From: Alphaproteobacteria bacterium
Lineage (GTDB): Bacteria; Pseudomonadota; Alphaproteobacteria; Geminicoccales; Geminicoccaceae
DNA length: 64,000 nt
Assembly: GCA_026990035.1 (NCBI GenBank)
Contig: JALSIM010000026.1
Coordinates: forward strand, 62,001 to 126,000
Reading direction: 5' to 3'
The position numbers were made by a program, and so were the translations under genes. Below are positions 9,692 to 19,115 of this stretch, piece after piece. The notes under the pieces were generated by a model that saw nothing but the letters and a program-made list of their open reading frames with translations, had not been told where the DNA came from and did no database searches. Within the stretch, counting starts at the first letter, position 1, and each line of letters opens with the position of its first letter.

Positions 9692-10444
9692 ATGCTGATC
9701 GGTACCCTCGTCGCCATTCTGGTTCCCGTCCTGGTCGTTCTCGCCTCGCTCAAGATCATTCGCGAGTACGAACGGGCGGTGGTCTTCGTCCTCGGTCGCT
9801 TCTACCGGATCAAGGGTCCCGGCCTGATCATCGTCATCCCGGTGATCCAGCAGATGGTGCGGGTCGATCTCCGCACCCGGGTGCTCGATGTGCCGACCCA
9901 GGACGTGATCTCCCGCGACAACGTCTCGGTGAAGGTCAACGCGGTCATCTACTACCGGGTGATCGATCCCGAGCGGGCGGTGATCCGGGTCGAGAATTTC
10001 GAGGCCGCCACCAGCCAGCTCGCCCAGACCACCCTGCGCTCGGTCCTCGGGCAGCACGAGCTCGACGAGATGCTCTCGGAGCGCGACAAGCTCAATGCCG
10101 ACATCCGGCGCATCCTCGACGAGCAGACCGATGCCTGGGGCATCAAGGTCTCCAACGTCGAGCTCAAACATGTCGATCTCGACGAGAGCATGATCCGGGC
10201 GATCGCCAAGCAGGCCGAAGCGGAGCGGATCCGCCGGGCCAAGATCATCAGCGCCGAGGGCGAATACCAGGCCGCCGAACGGATGCTGGACGCCGCCAAG
10301 ATCATGGCCCAGCGCCCCGAGGCGATGCAGCTCCGCTATCTGGTGGCGCTCCAGGAGATCGCCAACGAGCGCAGCCAGACCATCGTCTTTCCCTTCCCCA
10401 TCGAACTGTCGAAGCTGCTGCCGGGAACCGGCACCGAGACATGA
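9692..10444 (+). CDS. Slipin / stomatin-like SPFH protein
   Basis: 250 residues: one N-terminal membrane segment (about 1-22), then a band-7/SPFH domain with the characteristic [20 protein letters not shown] and a coiled-coil stretch rich in Ala, Glu and Arg (about 165-215). Slipins form ring-like oligomers on the inner membrane and are substrates or partners of NfeD proteases, here encoded immediately upstream. The stop overlaps the next start as ATGA, so the helix-hairpin-helix gene is translationally coupled to it. Confidence 0.92.
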   Translation: MLIGTLVAILVPVLVVLASLKIIREYERAVVFVLGRFYRIKGPGLIIVIPVIQQMVRVDLRTRVLDVPTQDVISRDNVSVKVNAVIYYRVIDPERAVIRVENFEAATSQLAQTTLRSVLGQHELDEMLSERDKLNADIRRILDEQTDAWGIKVSNVELKHVDLDESMIRAIAKQAEAERIRRAKIISAEGEYQAAERMLDAAKIMAQRPEAMQLRYLVALQEIANERSQTIVFPFPIELSKLLPGTGTET

Positions 10445-11307
10445 AGCCGGCCCGGATCGTTCCCGAGCGCAACCGGCTGATCGCCGAACGGCTGCGGCAG
10501 GCGGCCGATCTGCTCGAACGGCAGGGCGCCAATCCCTACCGCTGTCGCGCCTATCGCGAGGCGGCGCGGGTGGTGGAAAGCCTCGATGTCGATCTGCGCG
10601 ACGTCCTGGCAAAGGAAGGGCTCGAGGGGCTGACCGCTTTGCCGGCGATCGGCCGTTCGATCGCCGCGGCCATCGCCGAAATGGTCCGGACCGGCCGCTG
10701 GGCGCAACTCGAACGTCTCAAGGGCGCGGCCGATCCCGAAGCCCTGTTCGCGAGCATCCCCGGCATCGGTCCCGAACTCGCCCGCAGGATCCACGAGATC
10801 CTGGGCATCGACACCCTGGAGGAGCTGGAGCTCGCGGCCCACGACGGGCGGCTCGAGCAGGTGCCGGGTATCGGCCCCAAGCGGGCGGCGATGCTGCGCC
10901 CCCTGCTCGCCGAGATGCTGGCCCGCACCCGGCCGCGACGACGCATGGTCCCGCCCGAGGAGCCCGACATCGCCACCCTGCTCGACGTCGATGCCGAATA
11001 TCGGCGGCGGGCGGAGGCCGATGATCTGCCGAGGATCGCACCCCGCCGCTTCAACCCTTCGGGCGAGGCCTGGCTGCCCATCCTCCACACCCAGCGCGGC
11101 CCCTGGCATTTCACCGCGGTCTATTCCAACACCGCCCGGGCCCACGAGCTCGGCCGGGTCCGGGATTGGGTGGTGCTCTACTTCCACCGCGACGAAGACG
11201 ACTTCGAGGGTCAGCGCACGGTGGTCACCGAGACCCGCGGCCCGCTCCTCGGCCGGCGGGTGGTGCGCGGCCGGGAACGCGAATGCCGGGCCCATTACGG
11301 GCTCTGA
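10441..11307 (+). CDS. Helix-hairpin-helix DNA-binding protein (DNA polymerase beta N-terminal-like)
   Basis: 288 residues. Residues 1-160 resemble the 8-kDa and fingers HhH region of family X polymerases: [15 protein letters not shown], then hairpins [24 protein letters not shown] and [12 protein letters not shown]. No polymerase palm or PHP domain follows. The C-terminal 110 residues ([19 protein letters not shown]) look like a separate small domain that I do not recognise. It probably binds DNA ends or gaps. The ATGA overlap with the slipin gene makes it part of the nfeD operon, an unexpected partner for membrane-quality genes. Confidence 0.75.
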   Translation: MKPARIVPERNRLIAERLRQAADLLERQGANPYRCRAYREAARVVESLDVDLRDVLAKEGLEGLTALPAIGRSIAAAIAEMVRTGRWAQLERLKGAADPEALFASIPGIGPELARRIHEILGIDTLEELELAAHDGRLEQVPGIGPKRAAMLRPLLAEMLARTRPRRRMVPPEEPDIATLLDVDAEYRRRAEADDLPRIAPRRFNPSGEAWLPILHTQRGPWHFTAVYSNTARAHELGRVRDWVVLYFHRDEDDFEGQRTVVTETRGPLLGRRVVRGRERECRAHYGL

Positions 11308-11320
11308 TCCCCTCCGCCCC

Positions 11321-13648
11321 TCACTCCGCCGCTTCGCGATAATGCGGCTTGGGCCGGGCGGCGAGGCGCAGCTCGGTGAGCTGTTCCCGCTCGCGTTCCG
11401 CCAGCCGGTAGGCCTGCTCGGCGCCGGGCCCGTACTGGGGCGGCCAGGATTGCTCGCGATGGCCGTAGAAGGCCGCCGCGTGCAGGGTGAAATGGGGATC
11501 CGCCAGATGACGCCGCGCCAGCGCCACCAGATCGGCGCGGCCGGCGGCGATGATGGTGTTGACCTGATCCCAGTCGGTGATGGCACCCACCGCCATGGTG
11601 GCGCAGCCCAGCTCGTTGCGGATCCGGTCGGCGAAGGGCACCTGGAACATGCGCCCGTAGACCGGCTGCTGATCGGCCACCGTCTGCCCGCTCGATACGT
11701 CGATCAGATCGCAGCCGGCGCCGACGAAGGCACGGGCCACCTCCACCGCCTCCGCATCCGTGAGCCCGCCGGGTGCCCAGTCCACCGCCGAGATGCGGAC
11801 CGACATCGGTTTCTCTTCGGGCCAGACCGCCCGCATCGCCTCGAACACCTCGAGGGGAAAGCGCAGCCTGTTCGCGAGCTCGCCACCGTAGCGGTCGCTG
11901 CGCCGGTTGGTGAGCGGCGAGATGAAGGAGGCCAGCAGATAGCCGTGGGCGCAATGCAGCTCGATCATGTCGAAGCCGGCCCGCAGGGCCCGTTCCGTGG
12001 CGGCGACGAAATCCGCGATCACCGCGTCCATGTCGGCCCGGGTCATCTCCCGCGGTACCCGACTGTGCGGGAGATAGGGGATCGGGGAAGCGGAGAGGAT
12101 CGGCCAGCCCCCTTCCTCCAGCGGCTCGTCCATCCCCTCCCACATCAGTTTCGTGGCCCCCTTGCGGCCGGCATGGCCGAGCTGCATGCAGAGTTTCGCC
12201 CGCCCGTGGGCCCGGCAGAACTCGACGATCCGCTTCCAGGCCGCCTCCTGTTCCTCGTTCCAGATGCCGGTACAGCCGGGGGTGATCCGGGCCTCCGGCG
12301 AGACATCGGTCATCTCCGTATAGAGGAGTCCGGCGCCACCGATGGCGCGGGCGCCGTAGTGCACCAGATGCCAGTCGCCGGGCACGCCGTTCTCGGCCGA
12401 GTACATGCACATGGGTGAGACCACGACCCGGTTCTCGAGCACCATCCCGCGCAGGCGGAAGGGCAGGAACATCGGCGGAGGCGGGTCGTCGCGGGGAATG
12501 TCGAAGCCCAGCGCCCGCGCCTTGTCGGCGGCATCGCGATCGACCCGATCGACGAACTCCGGCGCCCGCAGGCGGAGGTTTTCATAGGTGATCGCCTTGG
12601 CCCGGCTCATCAGCCCGAAGCAGAACTGGACCGGGGTCATGTGCCAGTAGCGCTTCACATGCTCGAACCAGACCAGCGAGACGTCGGCCGCGTGCTGCAA
12701 CTTCTCCACCTCGTCGCGGCGGGCGGCTTCGAAGCGGGAAAGTGCGGTCGCCACATCGCCGCTCTCGAGGAAGGCGTCGTGCAGGGCGATGGCGTCCTCC
12801 ATGGCCAGCTTGGTGCCCGAACCGATGGTGAAATGGGCGGTGGCCTTGGCGTCACCCAGCAGCACGATGTTGTCCTTCACCCAGCGCTCGAGCCGCATCA
12901 TCGGAAAGCGGCGCCAGATGGAACGGTTGACGAGCAGCGGGTGTCCGGCGAGCTCTTCCCGGAACACCTCCTCGAGGAAATCCCGGCTCTCCTCCTCGGT
13001 GCAGTCCTGGAGTCCCGCCCTCATGAAGGTCTCGGCGTCGGTCTCGATCACCCAAGTACTGCGCCCCTGCTCGTACTGGTAGGCATGGGCGATGAAGATC
13101 CCCCATTCGGTCTCGCGGAAGAAGAAGCCGAAGGCGTCCAGAGGGCGGGTCGAGCCCATCCAGGTGAACCGGTTGGGACGGAGGTCGATGCGCGGGCGGA
13201 AATGGTCCCGGAACGCCTCGCGCACCCGGCTGTTGATGCCGTCGGCGGCGACGATCAGATCGTAACGGCCGAGCTCGGCGACGGATTCGATCTCACGCTC
13301 GAAGTGCAGCCGCACACCGAGCTGGCGGCAGCGATCCTGGAGGATGCGCAGCAGGCTCACCCGGGAGCAGCCGCAGAAACCGTTGCCACCGATCCGCTGG
13401 ACGGTGCCCCGGAAATGGACCTCGATATCGTCCCAGTAGGCGAAGTTGTCCCGGATCGCCTCGTAGGTCGGTCGGTCCACCGCCTCGAAGGTGTCCAGGG
13501 TCTGGTCGGAGAACACCACCCCGAAACCGAAGGTGTCGTCCGGCCGGTTGCGCTCGAACACGTCGATCTCGGCGCCGTCGAAATCGCGCTTCACGAGACT
13601 GGCGAAATAGAGTCCCGCCGGACCGCCGCCGATCACCGCGATACGCAT
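11321..13648 (-). CDS. Bifunctional salicylyl-CoA 5-hydroxylase / anthraniloyl-CoA-type monooxygenase-reductase
   Basis: 775 residues from the ATG at 13648, with GGAGGAAGG upstream. It is a two-enzyme fusion: residues 1-370 are a flavin aromatic hydroxylase (FAD loop [10 protein letters not shown], later [16 protein letters not shown]) and 395-775 are an old yellow enzyme barrel ([39 protein letters not shown]). Known relatives attack aryl-CoA esters (2-aminobenzoyl-CoA or salicylyl-CoA) by hydroxylation followed by ring reduction. The gene is divergent from a Liv-type ABC importer, suggesting uptake of the aromatic acid. No CoA ligase is in view. Exact substrate uncertain. Confidence 0.88.
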   Translation of the reverse strand: MRIAVIGGGPAGLYFASLVKRDFDGAEIDVFERNRPDDTFGFGVVFSDQTLDTFEAVDRPTYEAIRDNFAYWDDIEVHFRGTVQRIGGNGFCGCSRVSLLRILQDRCRQLGVRLHFEREIESVAELGRYDLIVAADGINSRVREAFRDHFRPRIDLRPNRFTWMGSTRPLDAFGFFFRETEWGIFIAHAYQYEQGRSTWVIETDAETFMRAGLQDCTEEESRDFLEEVFREELAGHPLLVNRSIWRRFPMMRLERWVKDNIVLLGDAKATAHFTIGSGTKLAMEDAIALHDAFLESGDVATALSRFEAARRDEVEKLQHAADVSLVWFEHVKRYWHMTPVQFCFGLMSRAKAITYENLRLRAPEFVDRVDRDAADKARALGFDIPRDDPPPPMFLPFRLRGMVLENRVVVSPMCMYSAENGVPGDWHLVHYGARAIGGAGLLYTEMTDVSPEARITPGCTGIWNEEQEAAWKRIVEFCRAHGRAKLCMQLGHAGRKGATKLMWEGMDEPLEEGGWPILSASPIPYLPHSRVPREMTRADMDAVIADFVAATERALRAGFDMIELHCAHGYLLASFISPLTNRRSDRYGGELANRLRFPLEVFEAMRAVWPEEKPMSVRISAVDWAPGGLTDAEAVEVARAFVGAGCDLIDVSSGQTVADQQPVYGRMFQVPFADRIRNELGCATMAVGAITDWDQVNTIIAAGRADLVALARRHLADPHFTLHAAAFYGHREQSWPPQYGPGAEQAYRLAEREREQLTELRLAARPKPHYREAAE

Positions 13649-13677
13649 CGCCTTCCTCCGCTGCCCCCGCTTGCACG

Positions 13678-13702
13678 AAAACATTTTATGCCTAAAACAT
13701 TT
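13678..13702. promoter_or_regulatory. AT-rich operator/promoter island between divergent flavoenzyme and Liv operons
   Basis: In otherwise G+C-rich DNA, this stretch contains two direct copies of AAAACATTT at a 16-base period (13678-13686 and 13694-13702). They enclose the inverted repeat TTTTA-TGCC-TAAAA (13684-13697). The position, 30 bases from the start of the flavoenzyme gene and about 100 from that of the binding-protein gene, suits a shared operator and promoter for both divergent operons. No regulator gene is adjacent. Confidence 0.5.
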
Positions 13703-13804
13703 CTCCTACAATGCCCCGTGCCGGCGGGAGGCCCGCCCCGGTCTCTGGACAAATCGCCGGCGACGGGTCACGACAGTGACCCGGGCAGAAAAGGAGGGAG
13801 AGCG

Positions 13805-14989
13805 ATGCGCAACGCGCTTTCGGCCATCGTCGCCGCGGCCGCGGTGGCAATCGGGTCGGCGGCCCCGACCCCGGCCACGGCCCAGCAGGAACTCAGAATC
13901 GGTCTTCTGACGACGCTTTCGGGACCGGGATCGGGCCTCGGCACCGACATCCGTGACGGGTTCCGGCTCGGGCTCGAACATCTCGGCGGGCGGCTCGGCG
14001 GGGTGCCGACGGTGGTGATCGAGGCGGACGACGCCCGCAAGCCCGATGTCGCCGTGCAGAAGACCGACGAGATGATCTCGCGCGACGGCATCTTTCTGAT
14101 GACCGGGCAGGTCTGGTCCAACCTGACCCTGGCGATGATGCCCACTCTCGCCCGCAACCGGGTGTTCTTTATCAGTCCCAACGCCGGTCCTTCGGCGCTG
14201 GCCGGCAAGCAGTGCAATCCCTGGTTCTTCAACACCGCCTGGCAGAACGACAACAATCACGAGGCGACCGGCGCCTTCGTCCAGAAGCAGGGATACAAGA
14301 GCGTCTATCTCCTGGCTCCGAACTACCCCGCCGGCCACGACGCGATCGCCGGCTTCAAGCGCTACTACGAGGGCGAGATCAAGGGCGAGGTGTACACGCC
14401 CCTCGGCCAGCTCGACTATGCGGCGGAGATCGCCAACCTGCGTGCCGCCGCGCCCGAGGCGGTGTTCTTCTTCTATCCGGGCGGCATGGGCATCAGCTTC
14501 ATCAAGCAGTACGCCCAGGCCGGGCTGATCGAGGAGATCCCCCTGTTCGGGCCAGCCTTCTCCTTCAGCCAGGACATCCTGCGGGCGGTGGGCGAGGCCG
14601 CCGTGGGGGCCTACAACGGTGCCCAGTGGAGCCCCGACCTCGACAACGAGCTGAACAAGAAGTTCGTCGCCGCCTTCCGCGAGACCTACGGTCGTCTGCC
14701 TTCGCTCTACGCCGCGCAGGGCTACGACACCGCCCTCGTGATCGACGCCGCGGTGCGCAACGCGGGTGCCGACTGGTCCGACAAGGCGACCTTCCGCAAG
14801 GCGCTGGAATCGGTGGTGCTGGAGACCACCCGGGGGGCGTTCCGGTTCAACGTGAACCACTTCCCGATCCAGGACTTCTATGTCCGCCGGGTGGTGAAAC
14901 TCGACGACGGGACCATCACCAACCGGGTGGTCGAGAAGATCTTCGAGGATCACGCGGACGCCTACGTCGGCGAGTGCCGCATGAGATGA
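13805..14989 (+). CDS. Branched-chain amino acid-type ABC transporter substrate-binding protein
   Basis: 394 residues with a signal peptide (about 1-26, cleavage near TATAQ-QELRIG), then a two-lobed type I periplasmic-binding fold (LRIGLLTTLSGPGSGLG, later EADDARKPDVAVQKTDEMI). The start follows AAAAGGAGGGAG. This is the extracytoplasmic receptor for the four membrane and ATPase genes downstream. Family members bind amino acids but also benzoates and other aromatic acids. Divergence from an aryl-CoA monooxygenase makes an aromatic carboxylate the likelier ligand here; that is an inference. Confidence 0.92.
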   Translation: MRNALSAIVAAAAVAIGSAAPTPATAQQELRIGLLTTLSGPGSGLGTDIRDGFRLGLEHLGGRLGGVPTVVIEADDARKPDVAVQKTDEMISRDGIFLMTGQVWSNLTLAMMPTLARNRVFFISPNAGPSALAGKQCNPWFFNTAWQNDNNHEATGAFVQKQGYKSVYLLAPNYPAGHDAIAGFKRYYEGEIKGEVYTPLGQLDYAAEIANLRAAAPEAVFFFYPGGMGISFIKQYAQAGLIEEIPLFGPAFSFSQDILRAVGEAAVGAYNGAQWSPDLDNELNKKFVAAFRETYGRLPSLYAAQGYDTALVIDAAVRNAGADWSDKATFRKALESVVLETTRGAFRFNVNHFPIQDFYVRRVVKLDDGTITNRVVEKIFEDHADAYVGECRMR

Positions 14990-14996
14990 GCCGTCG

Positions 14997-15023
14997 GACG
15001 CCGCGCCGTCGCGGCGCGGCGTC
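14997..15023. repeat. Long stem-loop after the binding-protein gene
   Basis: An 11-base perfect inverted repeat (GACGCCGCGCC and its complement), extendable to 12 pairs with a 3-base loop, lies just after the stop of the binding-protein gene and before the first permease. There is no T-run. In ABC operons such hairpins often protect the upstream message and lower downstream expression, giving an excess of binding protein. Confidence 0.5.
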
Positions 15024-15038
15024 GCCACGGATCGCGCG

Positions 15039-15956
15039 ATGGACCTGCTGCTCCTCCTGCAACAGACGCTCAACGGGCTGCAGCTCGGGGTGATGCTTTT
15101 CCTGATGGCGGCGGGGCTCACCCTGATCTTCGGCATCATGGATCTGATCAATCTGGCGCACGGCTCCTTCTACATGCTGGGCGCCTATCTCACGGCCTGG
15201 ACGATGGGCCTCGTGGACGCCTTTCTGCCGGCGATCGCCCTCGCCCTGCTGATCACCGCGGCGGTCGGCTTCCTGGTCGAGGTGACGGCGCTGCGCCGCC
15301 TCTACGGGCGCGATCATCTCTACCAGGTGCTGGCCACCTTCGGCCTCATCCTGTTCTTCAACGAAGGCCTCAAGCTCCTGTTCGGGCCGCAGCCGATCTT
15401 CCTCCAGCCGCCGGCCTGGCTGTCCGGCCAGGTGCCCCTCTTCGGCGCGCCCTATCCGGTGATCCGCCTCGCCATCATCGCCGTGGGTCTCGCCAGCGCC
15501 CTGCTCCTCTGGTGGCTGATCGGCCACACCCGCCTCGGCATGCTGATCCGGGCCGGGGCCGACGACCGCGAGATGGTGCAGGCGCTCGGAGTGGACATCG
15601 CCCGCCTGTTCGGTCTGATCTTCGCCCTCGGGGCGGCGCTGGCGGCCCTCGCCGGGGCGATGGCCGGGCCGGTTCTCGCGGTCCGGATCGGGATGGGCGA
15701 GGACATCCTGATCCTCGCCTTCGTGGTGATCGTCATCGGCGGCATCGGATCCATCCGCGGCGCCTTTCTCGGGGCGCTGCTGGTCGGGCTGGTCGATACC
15801 TACGGGCGGGCGATGCTGCCCGACCTCCTCGCGATGTTCCTCGAACGCACCGTCGCCGATGCCGCCGGGGCCTCGATCGCTTCCATGGCCATCTACATCC
15901 TGATGGCGCTGGTGCTGGCCTTCCGGCCGCGCGGCCTGCTGCCGGCCCGGTCCTGA
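15039..15956 (+). CDS. livH: Branched-chain-type ABC transporter permease (LivH family)
   Basis: 305 residues with about eight hydrophobic helices and the LivH hallmarks LTLIFGIMDLINLAHGSFYM near the N-terminus and GADDREMVQALGVD in the cytoplasmic EAA-like loop. It forms half of the membrane channel with LivM. It begins 49 bases after the binding-protein gene, beyond a stem-loop, and is followed four bases later by the second permease. Substrate class as for the binding protein. Confidence 0.93.
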   Translation: MDLLLLLQQTLNGLQLGVMLFLMAAGLTLIFGIMDLINLAHGSFYMLGAYLTAWTMGLVDAFLPAIALALLITAAVGFLVEVTALRRLYGRDHLYQVLATFGLILFFNEGLKLLFGPQPIFLQPPAWLSGQVPLFGAPYPVIRLAIIAVGLASALLLWWLIGHTRLGMLIRAGADDREMVQALGVDIARLFGLIFALGAALAALAGAMAGPVLAVRIGMGEDILILAFVVIVIGGIGSIRGAFLGALLVGLVDTYGRAMLPDLLAMFLERTVADAAGASIASMAIYILMALVLAFRPRGLLPARS

Positions 15957-15960
15957 GCCG

Positions 15961-16956
15961 ATGCCGCGGCTTTCGGAGATGGGCTGGCGCTGGCGCATCC
16001 TGCTCGCTCTCGCCCTGCTTTCGGCGCTGCTGATCCCCTGGACGGGCGACGACTATCTGGTGAAGCTCGCGACCCGCATCCTGATCTTCGCCCTCGCGGC
16101 GAGCGCCCTCGATCTCGTGCTCGGCCTGGGCGGGCTCGTGAGCTTCGGGCACGCCGCCTTCCTGGGTCTCGGCGCCTATGTCGTGGGCATCATGTTCCTG
16201 CACGATTTCGAAGGCACCGGCTTTCTCGGTCTCGCGCCCAGCCAGGACATCTTCGTCCAGTTCCTGCTCGCGGCCCTGGTCGCCGGCGGCTTCGCGCTGG
16301 CGACCGGCGCGGTCTGCCTGCGCACGCGGGGGGTGGCCTTCATCATGATCACTCTCGCCTTCGCGCAGATGCTCTTCTTCTTCTTCGTCTCGCTACGGCG
16401 CTACAACGGCGAGGACGGGATCGCGCTGTGGAACCGCAGTCGCGGGGGCTGGCTCGAGCTCGAGGATCAGCGGACCTTCTACTACTTCGTTCTCGCCTGC
16501 CTGGTTCTGTTCCTGGTTTTCGCCGCCCGGCTCTATCACAGCCGTTTCGGCCGGGTGGTCCGGGGCAGCAAGGACAACGACCGCCGGATGCGGGCGCTGG
16601 GCTTTCCGACCTATCGCTACCGTCTCACGGCCTATCTGCTCTCGGCGGTGGTCACGAGCATCGCCGGGGTCCTGCTGGCCAACGCGACATATTTCGTCGG
16701 TCCCGCCTATCTGAGCTGGCACATGTCGGGCCAGCTCATCGTCATGGTCGTGCTGGGCGGCATCGGCACCCTGTTCGGACCGGTGCTGGGGGCGGCGCTG
16801 TTCATCCTCCTCGAGGAGTTCCTGCCGGACGTTCTGGATCTCTTCGCGGCGGGTGCCGGCGAGTACTGGATGCTGCTGCTGGGGCCGCTGCTGGTGATCG
16901 TCGCCCTGTTCGCCCGACGGGGGCTTCTGGGTGTGCTCGTCGGAACCGGGCGATGA
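15961..16956 (+). CDS. livM: Branched-chain-type ABC transporter permease (LivM family)
   Basis: 331 residues, about nine to ten membrane helices. LVLGLGGLVSFGHAAFLGLG is the LivM signature, and SKDNDRRMRALGFPTYRYR is the coupling loop that contacts the ATPases. It pairs with LivH to form the pore. The stop overlaps the next start as ATGA, so the ATPase is translationally coupled. Confidence 0.93.
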   Translation: MPRLSEMGWRWRILLALALLSALLIPWTGDDYLVKLATRILIFALAASALDLVLGLGGLVSFGHAAFLGLGAYVVGIMFLHDFEGTGFLGLAPSQDIFVQFLLAALVAGGFALATGAVCLRTRGVAFIMITLAFAQMLFFFFVSLRRYNGEDGIALWNRSRGGWLELEDQRTFYYFVLACLVLFLVFAARLYHSRFGRVVRGSKDNDRRMRALGFPTYRYRLTAYLLSAVVTSIAGVLLANATYFVGPAYLSWHMSGQLIVMVVLGGIGTLFGPVLGAALFILLEEFLPDVLDLFAAGAGEYWMLLLGPLLVIVALFARRGLLGVLVGTGR

Positions 16957-17708
16957 GCGAAGAGGTTCTCCGGGCCGTCGATCTGACCAGGCGCTTCGGC
17001 GGGGTGATCGCCTGCGATCGGGTTTCCCTCGCCCTGCGGCGGGGCGAGATTCATGCTCTGATCGGCCCCAACGGCGCCGGCAAGACCACCTTCCTCAACC
17101 TGCTTTCGGGAGAACTCGCCGCGGATTCCGGCAGGATCCTGCTCTGCGGACGGGACATCACCCGTCTGCCCACCCATCGGCGCGCCCGCCTCGGTCTCGC
17201 CCGCAGTTTCCAGATCACCAGCATCCTTCCCGGCATGAGCGTGCTGGAAAACGTCAGTCTCGCCATCCAGGCCCACGCCGGATCCAGCTTCCGTTTCTTC
17301 GCCGATGCCGGGCGGGATCCGGCGCTGAACGAACCCGCCTCGGAGTTGCTCGCCCGAGTGGGCCTCCGGGAATGCGCCGGCCTGCCGGCGGCCCGCCTCG
17401 CCCACGGGCAGAAGCGGGTGCTGGAGCTGGCGATGGCTCTCGCCGGCGATCCCGAGGTGCTGCTCCTCGACGAACCCCTGGCCGGGCTCGGCCCCGAGGA
17501 GGGACGGCGGATGGTCGAGCTGCTGGCGGGTCTGCGTCCGCGGACCACCATGTTGCTGGTGGAGCACGACATGGACGCCGTCTTCAGACTGGCCGACCGG
17601 GTGACGGTGCTGGTCTACGGCCGGGTCATCGCCAGCGGCGATCCCGACGGGATCCGCCGTGATCCCGAGGTGCGATCGGCCTATCTCGGCGAGGAAGAGG
17701 GCGGCTGA
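16953..17708 (+). CDS. livG: Branched-chain-type ABC transporter ATP-binding protein (LivG family)
   Basis: 251 residues. Walker A is GPNGAGKTT (about 36-44). The signature region is unusual: ARLAHGQKRVLELAMAL has AHGQK where LSGGQ is expected, a form common in LivG proteins. Walker B is EVLLLDEPLAGLG, and the H-loop is LLVEHDMD. It supplies ATP-driven power on the cytoplasmic face with LivF. It overlaps livM by four bases and livF by one. Confidence 0.93.
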   Translation: MSEEVLRAVDLTRRFGGVIACDRVSLALRRGEIHALIGPNGAGKTTFLNLLSGELAADSGRILLCGRDITRLPTHRRARLGLARSFQITSILPGMSVLENVSLAIQAHAGSSFRFFADAGRDPALNEPASELLARVGLRECAGLPAARLAHGQKRVLELAMALAGDPEVLLLDEPLAGLGPEEGRRMVELLAGLRPRTTMLLVEHDMDAVFRLADRVTVLVYGRVIASGDPDGIRRDPEVRSAYLGEEEGG

Positions 17709-18412
17709 TGCTGGAGATCGAGGGACTCGAAGCGGCCTACGGTGACAGCCGGGTGCTGTTCGGCATGGAGCTCTCCGTCGGCCGCGGCGAGCTCGTCACC
17801 CTGATGGGCCGCAACGGCATGGGCAAGACGACGACGGTGCGGGCCATCCTCGGGCTGACGCCGCCCACCGCCGGCTCGATCCGTTTCCTGGACCGCGAAA
17901 TCACGGGCTGGCCGGCACACCGCATCGCCCGGCTCGGCATCGGCCTCGTCCCCGAAGGACGCCACGTCTTTCCACGGCTCACCGTACGCGAGAACCTCGT
18001 CGCCACGGCCCGGCCGGGTCCCGGGGGGGACCGTGCCTGGACCCTGACCGCGGTGTTCGATCTCTTCCCGCGTCTCGCCGAACGTCGCGAGGCGATGGGC
18101 AACCAGCTTTCCGGCGGCGAACAGCAGATGCTGGCCATCGGTCGGGCGCTGATGACCAATCCGCTGCTGCTCCTCCTCGACGAGGCCACGGAGGGACTGG
18201 CACCGATGATCCGCCGCGAGATCTGGCGGGCCCTGGCCCGTCTCAAACGGGAGGGGCTCGCGGTCCTGCTGATCGACAAGCATGTGGAGCCGCTGCTCGA
18301 TCTCGCCGATCGCCATTTCGTCGTCGAGAAGGGACGCTGCGTCTGGAAGGGCACGAGCGCGGACTTCCGCGCCGAGATGGAGACGATCGAGCGGCGCTGG
18401 CTCGGGGTCTGA
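17708..18412 (+). CDS. livF: Branched-chain-type ABC transporter ATP-binding protein (LivF family)
   Basis: 234 residues. Walker A is GRNGMGKTT, the signature is QLSGGEQQMLAIGRAL, Walker B is LLLLLDEATEGLAP, and PEGRHVFPRLTVRENL is typical LivF wording. Last gene of the five-gene importer; its first base is the last base of livG (TGATG). The convergent ruvX gene ends 12 bases beyond. Confidence 0.94.
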   Translation: MLEIEGLEAAYGDSRVLFGMELSVGRGELVTLMGRNGMGKTTTVRAILGLTPPTAGSIRFLDREITGWPAHRIARLGIGLVPEGRHVFPRLTVRENLVATARPGPGGDRAWTLTAVFDLFPRLAERREAMGNQLSGGEQQMLAIGRALMTNPLLLLLDEATEGLAPMIRREIWRALARLKREGLAVLLIDKHVEPLLDLADRHFVVEKGRCVWKGTSADFRAEMETIERRWLGV

Positions 18413-18424
18413 AAGCGCGCCCAC

Positions 18425-18946
18425 TCAGACGGAACCGGAGATCGCGGCGCGTGGTTCGGGCGGCCCGGCGATGGCGCGCAAGGCATCCTCGAGAATGACC
18501 GCCGCCGCATAATGATCGAGCGGTGTGGAGCGGCGTCTGGGTTTCGGCAGGCGCCCTTCCCGGATGGCTTCCTCCACCGCGAAGGTGGTCAGCCGTTCGT
18601 CCTGGAGCAGAACGGGCAGGCCGAACACCTGCCGGAGGCCGGTCGCGAAGGCCCGCGCGCGCTCCGCCTGCGCCCCTTCGGTGCCGTTCATGTTGACGGG
18701 CCAGCCGACGACGAAGCCGACCACCTCGCGGCGGCGGACCACGAGCCCGATCCGCTCCATGTCCGCCTCCCAGTGCTTCCGCGAGAAGGTGGCGACCGGG
18801 GTCACCAGTCGCCGCCCGACATCCGTTCCGGCCAGACCCAGGCGCCGCTTGCTGACGTCGATCGCCAAAAGCGACCCGCTCCCGGGAAGAAGGCGCGCGA
18901 ATCGCTCGGGATCCGAAAAGACCGGCATCGTCGTTTCCACCACCAT
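18425..18946 (-). CDS. ruvX: Putative pre-16S rRNA nuclease / Holliday junction resolvase-like RuvX (YqgF)
   Basis: 173 residues in the YqgF/RuvX RNase H-like fold: first acidic strand LLAIDVSKRRLGLAGTD, then VVGWPVNMNG, the QDERLTT motif, and the final acidic DHYAAAVILEDAL. The family trims the 5' end of 16S rRNA precursors. It is somewhat longer than the usual 140-160 residues because of an N-terminal extension; an internal ATG at 18928 could be the true start. It lies convergent with livF and divergent from the hydantoinase. Confidence 0.9.
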   Translation of the reverse strand: MVVETTMPVFSDPERFARLLPGSGSLLAIDVSKRRLGLAGTDVGRRLVTPVATFSRKHWEADMERIGLVVRRREVVGFVVGWPVNMNGTEGAQAERARAFATGLRQVFGLPVLLQDERLTTFAVEEAIREGRLPKPRRRSTPLDHYAAAVILEDALRAIAGPPEPRAAISGSV

Positions 18947-18957
18947 CCCACCGTATC

Positions 18958-18976
18958 GTAATTCGATGAATATTAC
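18958..18976. promoter_or_regulatory. AT-rich inverted repeat GTAAT-N9-ATTAC between ruvX and hydA
   Basis: A 5-base inverted repeat around an AT-rich core, in the 169-base gap between the divergent ruvX and hydantoinase genes. It stands out from the base composition and could be part of a divergent promoter or a weak operator. Nothing else recognisable is in the gap. Confidence 0.25.
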
Positions 18977-19115
18977 ACTTCTCGTATCAGAAATCCACGG
19001 CCGAAAAACGCCCGCGCCCCCGGCGGAGCAGCGTACGGGTTCGAAACCCTGGCGAACGATACTCGTGATCCGCTATGCTCACCCCGCCCGGCACGCCAAT
19101 CGCGGAACCGCATCC

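Noticed and set aside
17396-17440. Loss of function in LivG because LSGGQ is replaced by AHGQK
   Set aside because: This signature variant is common in functional LivG-type ATPases.
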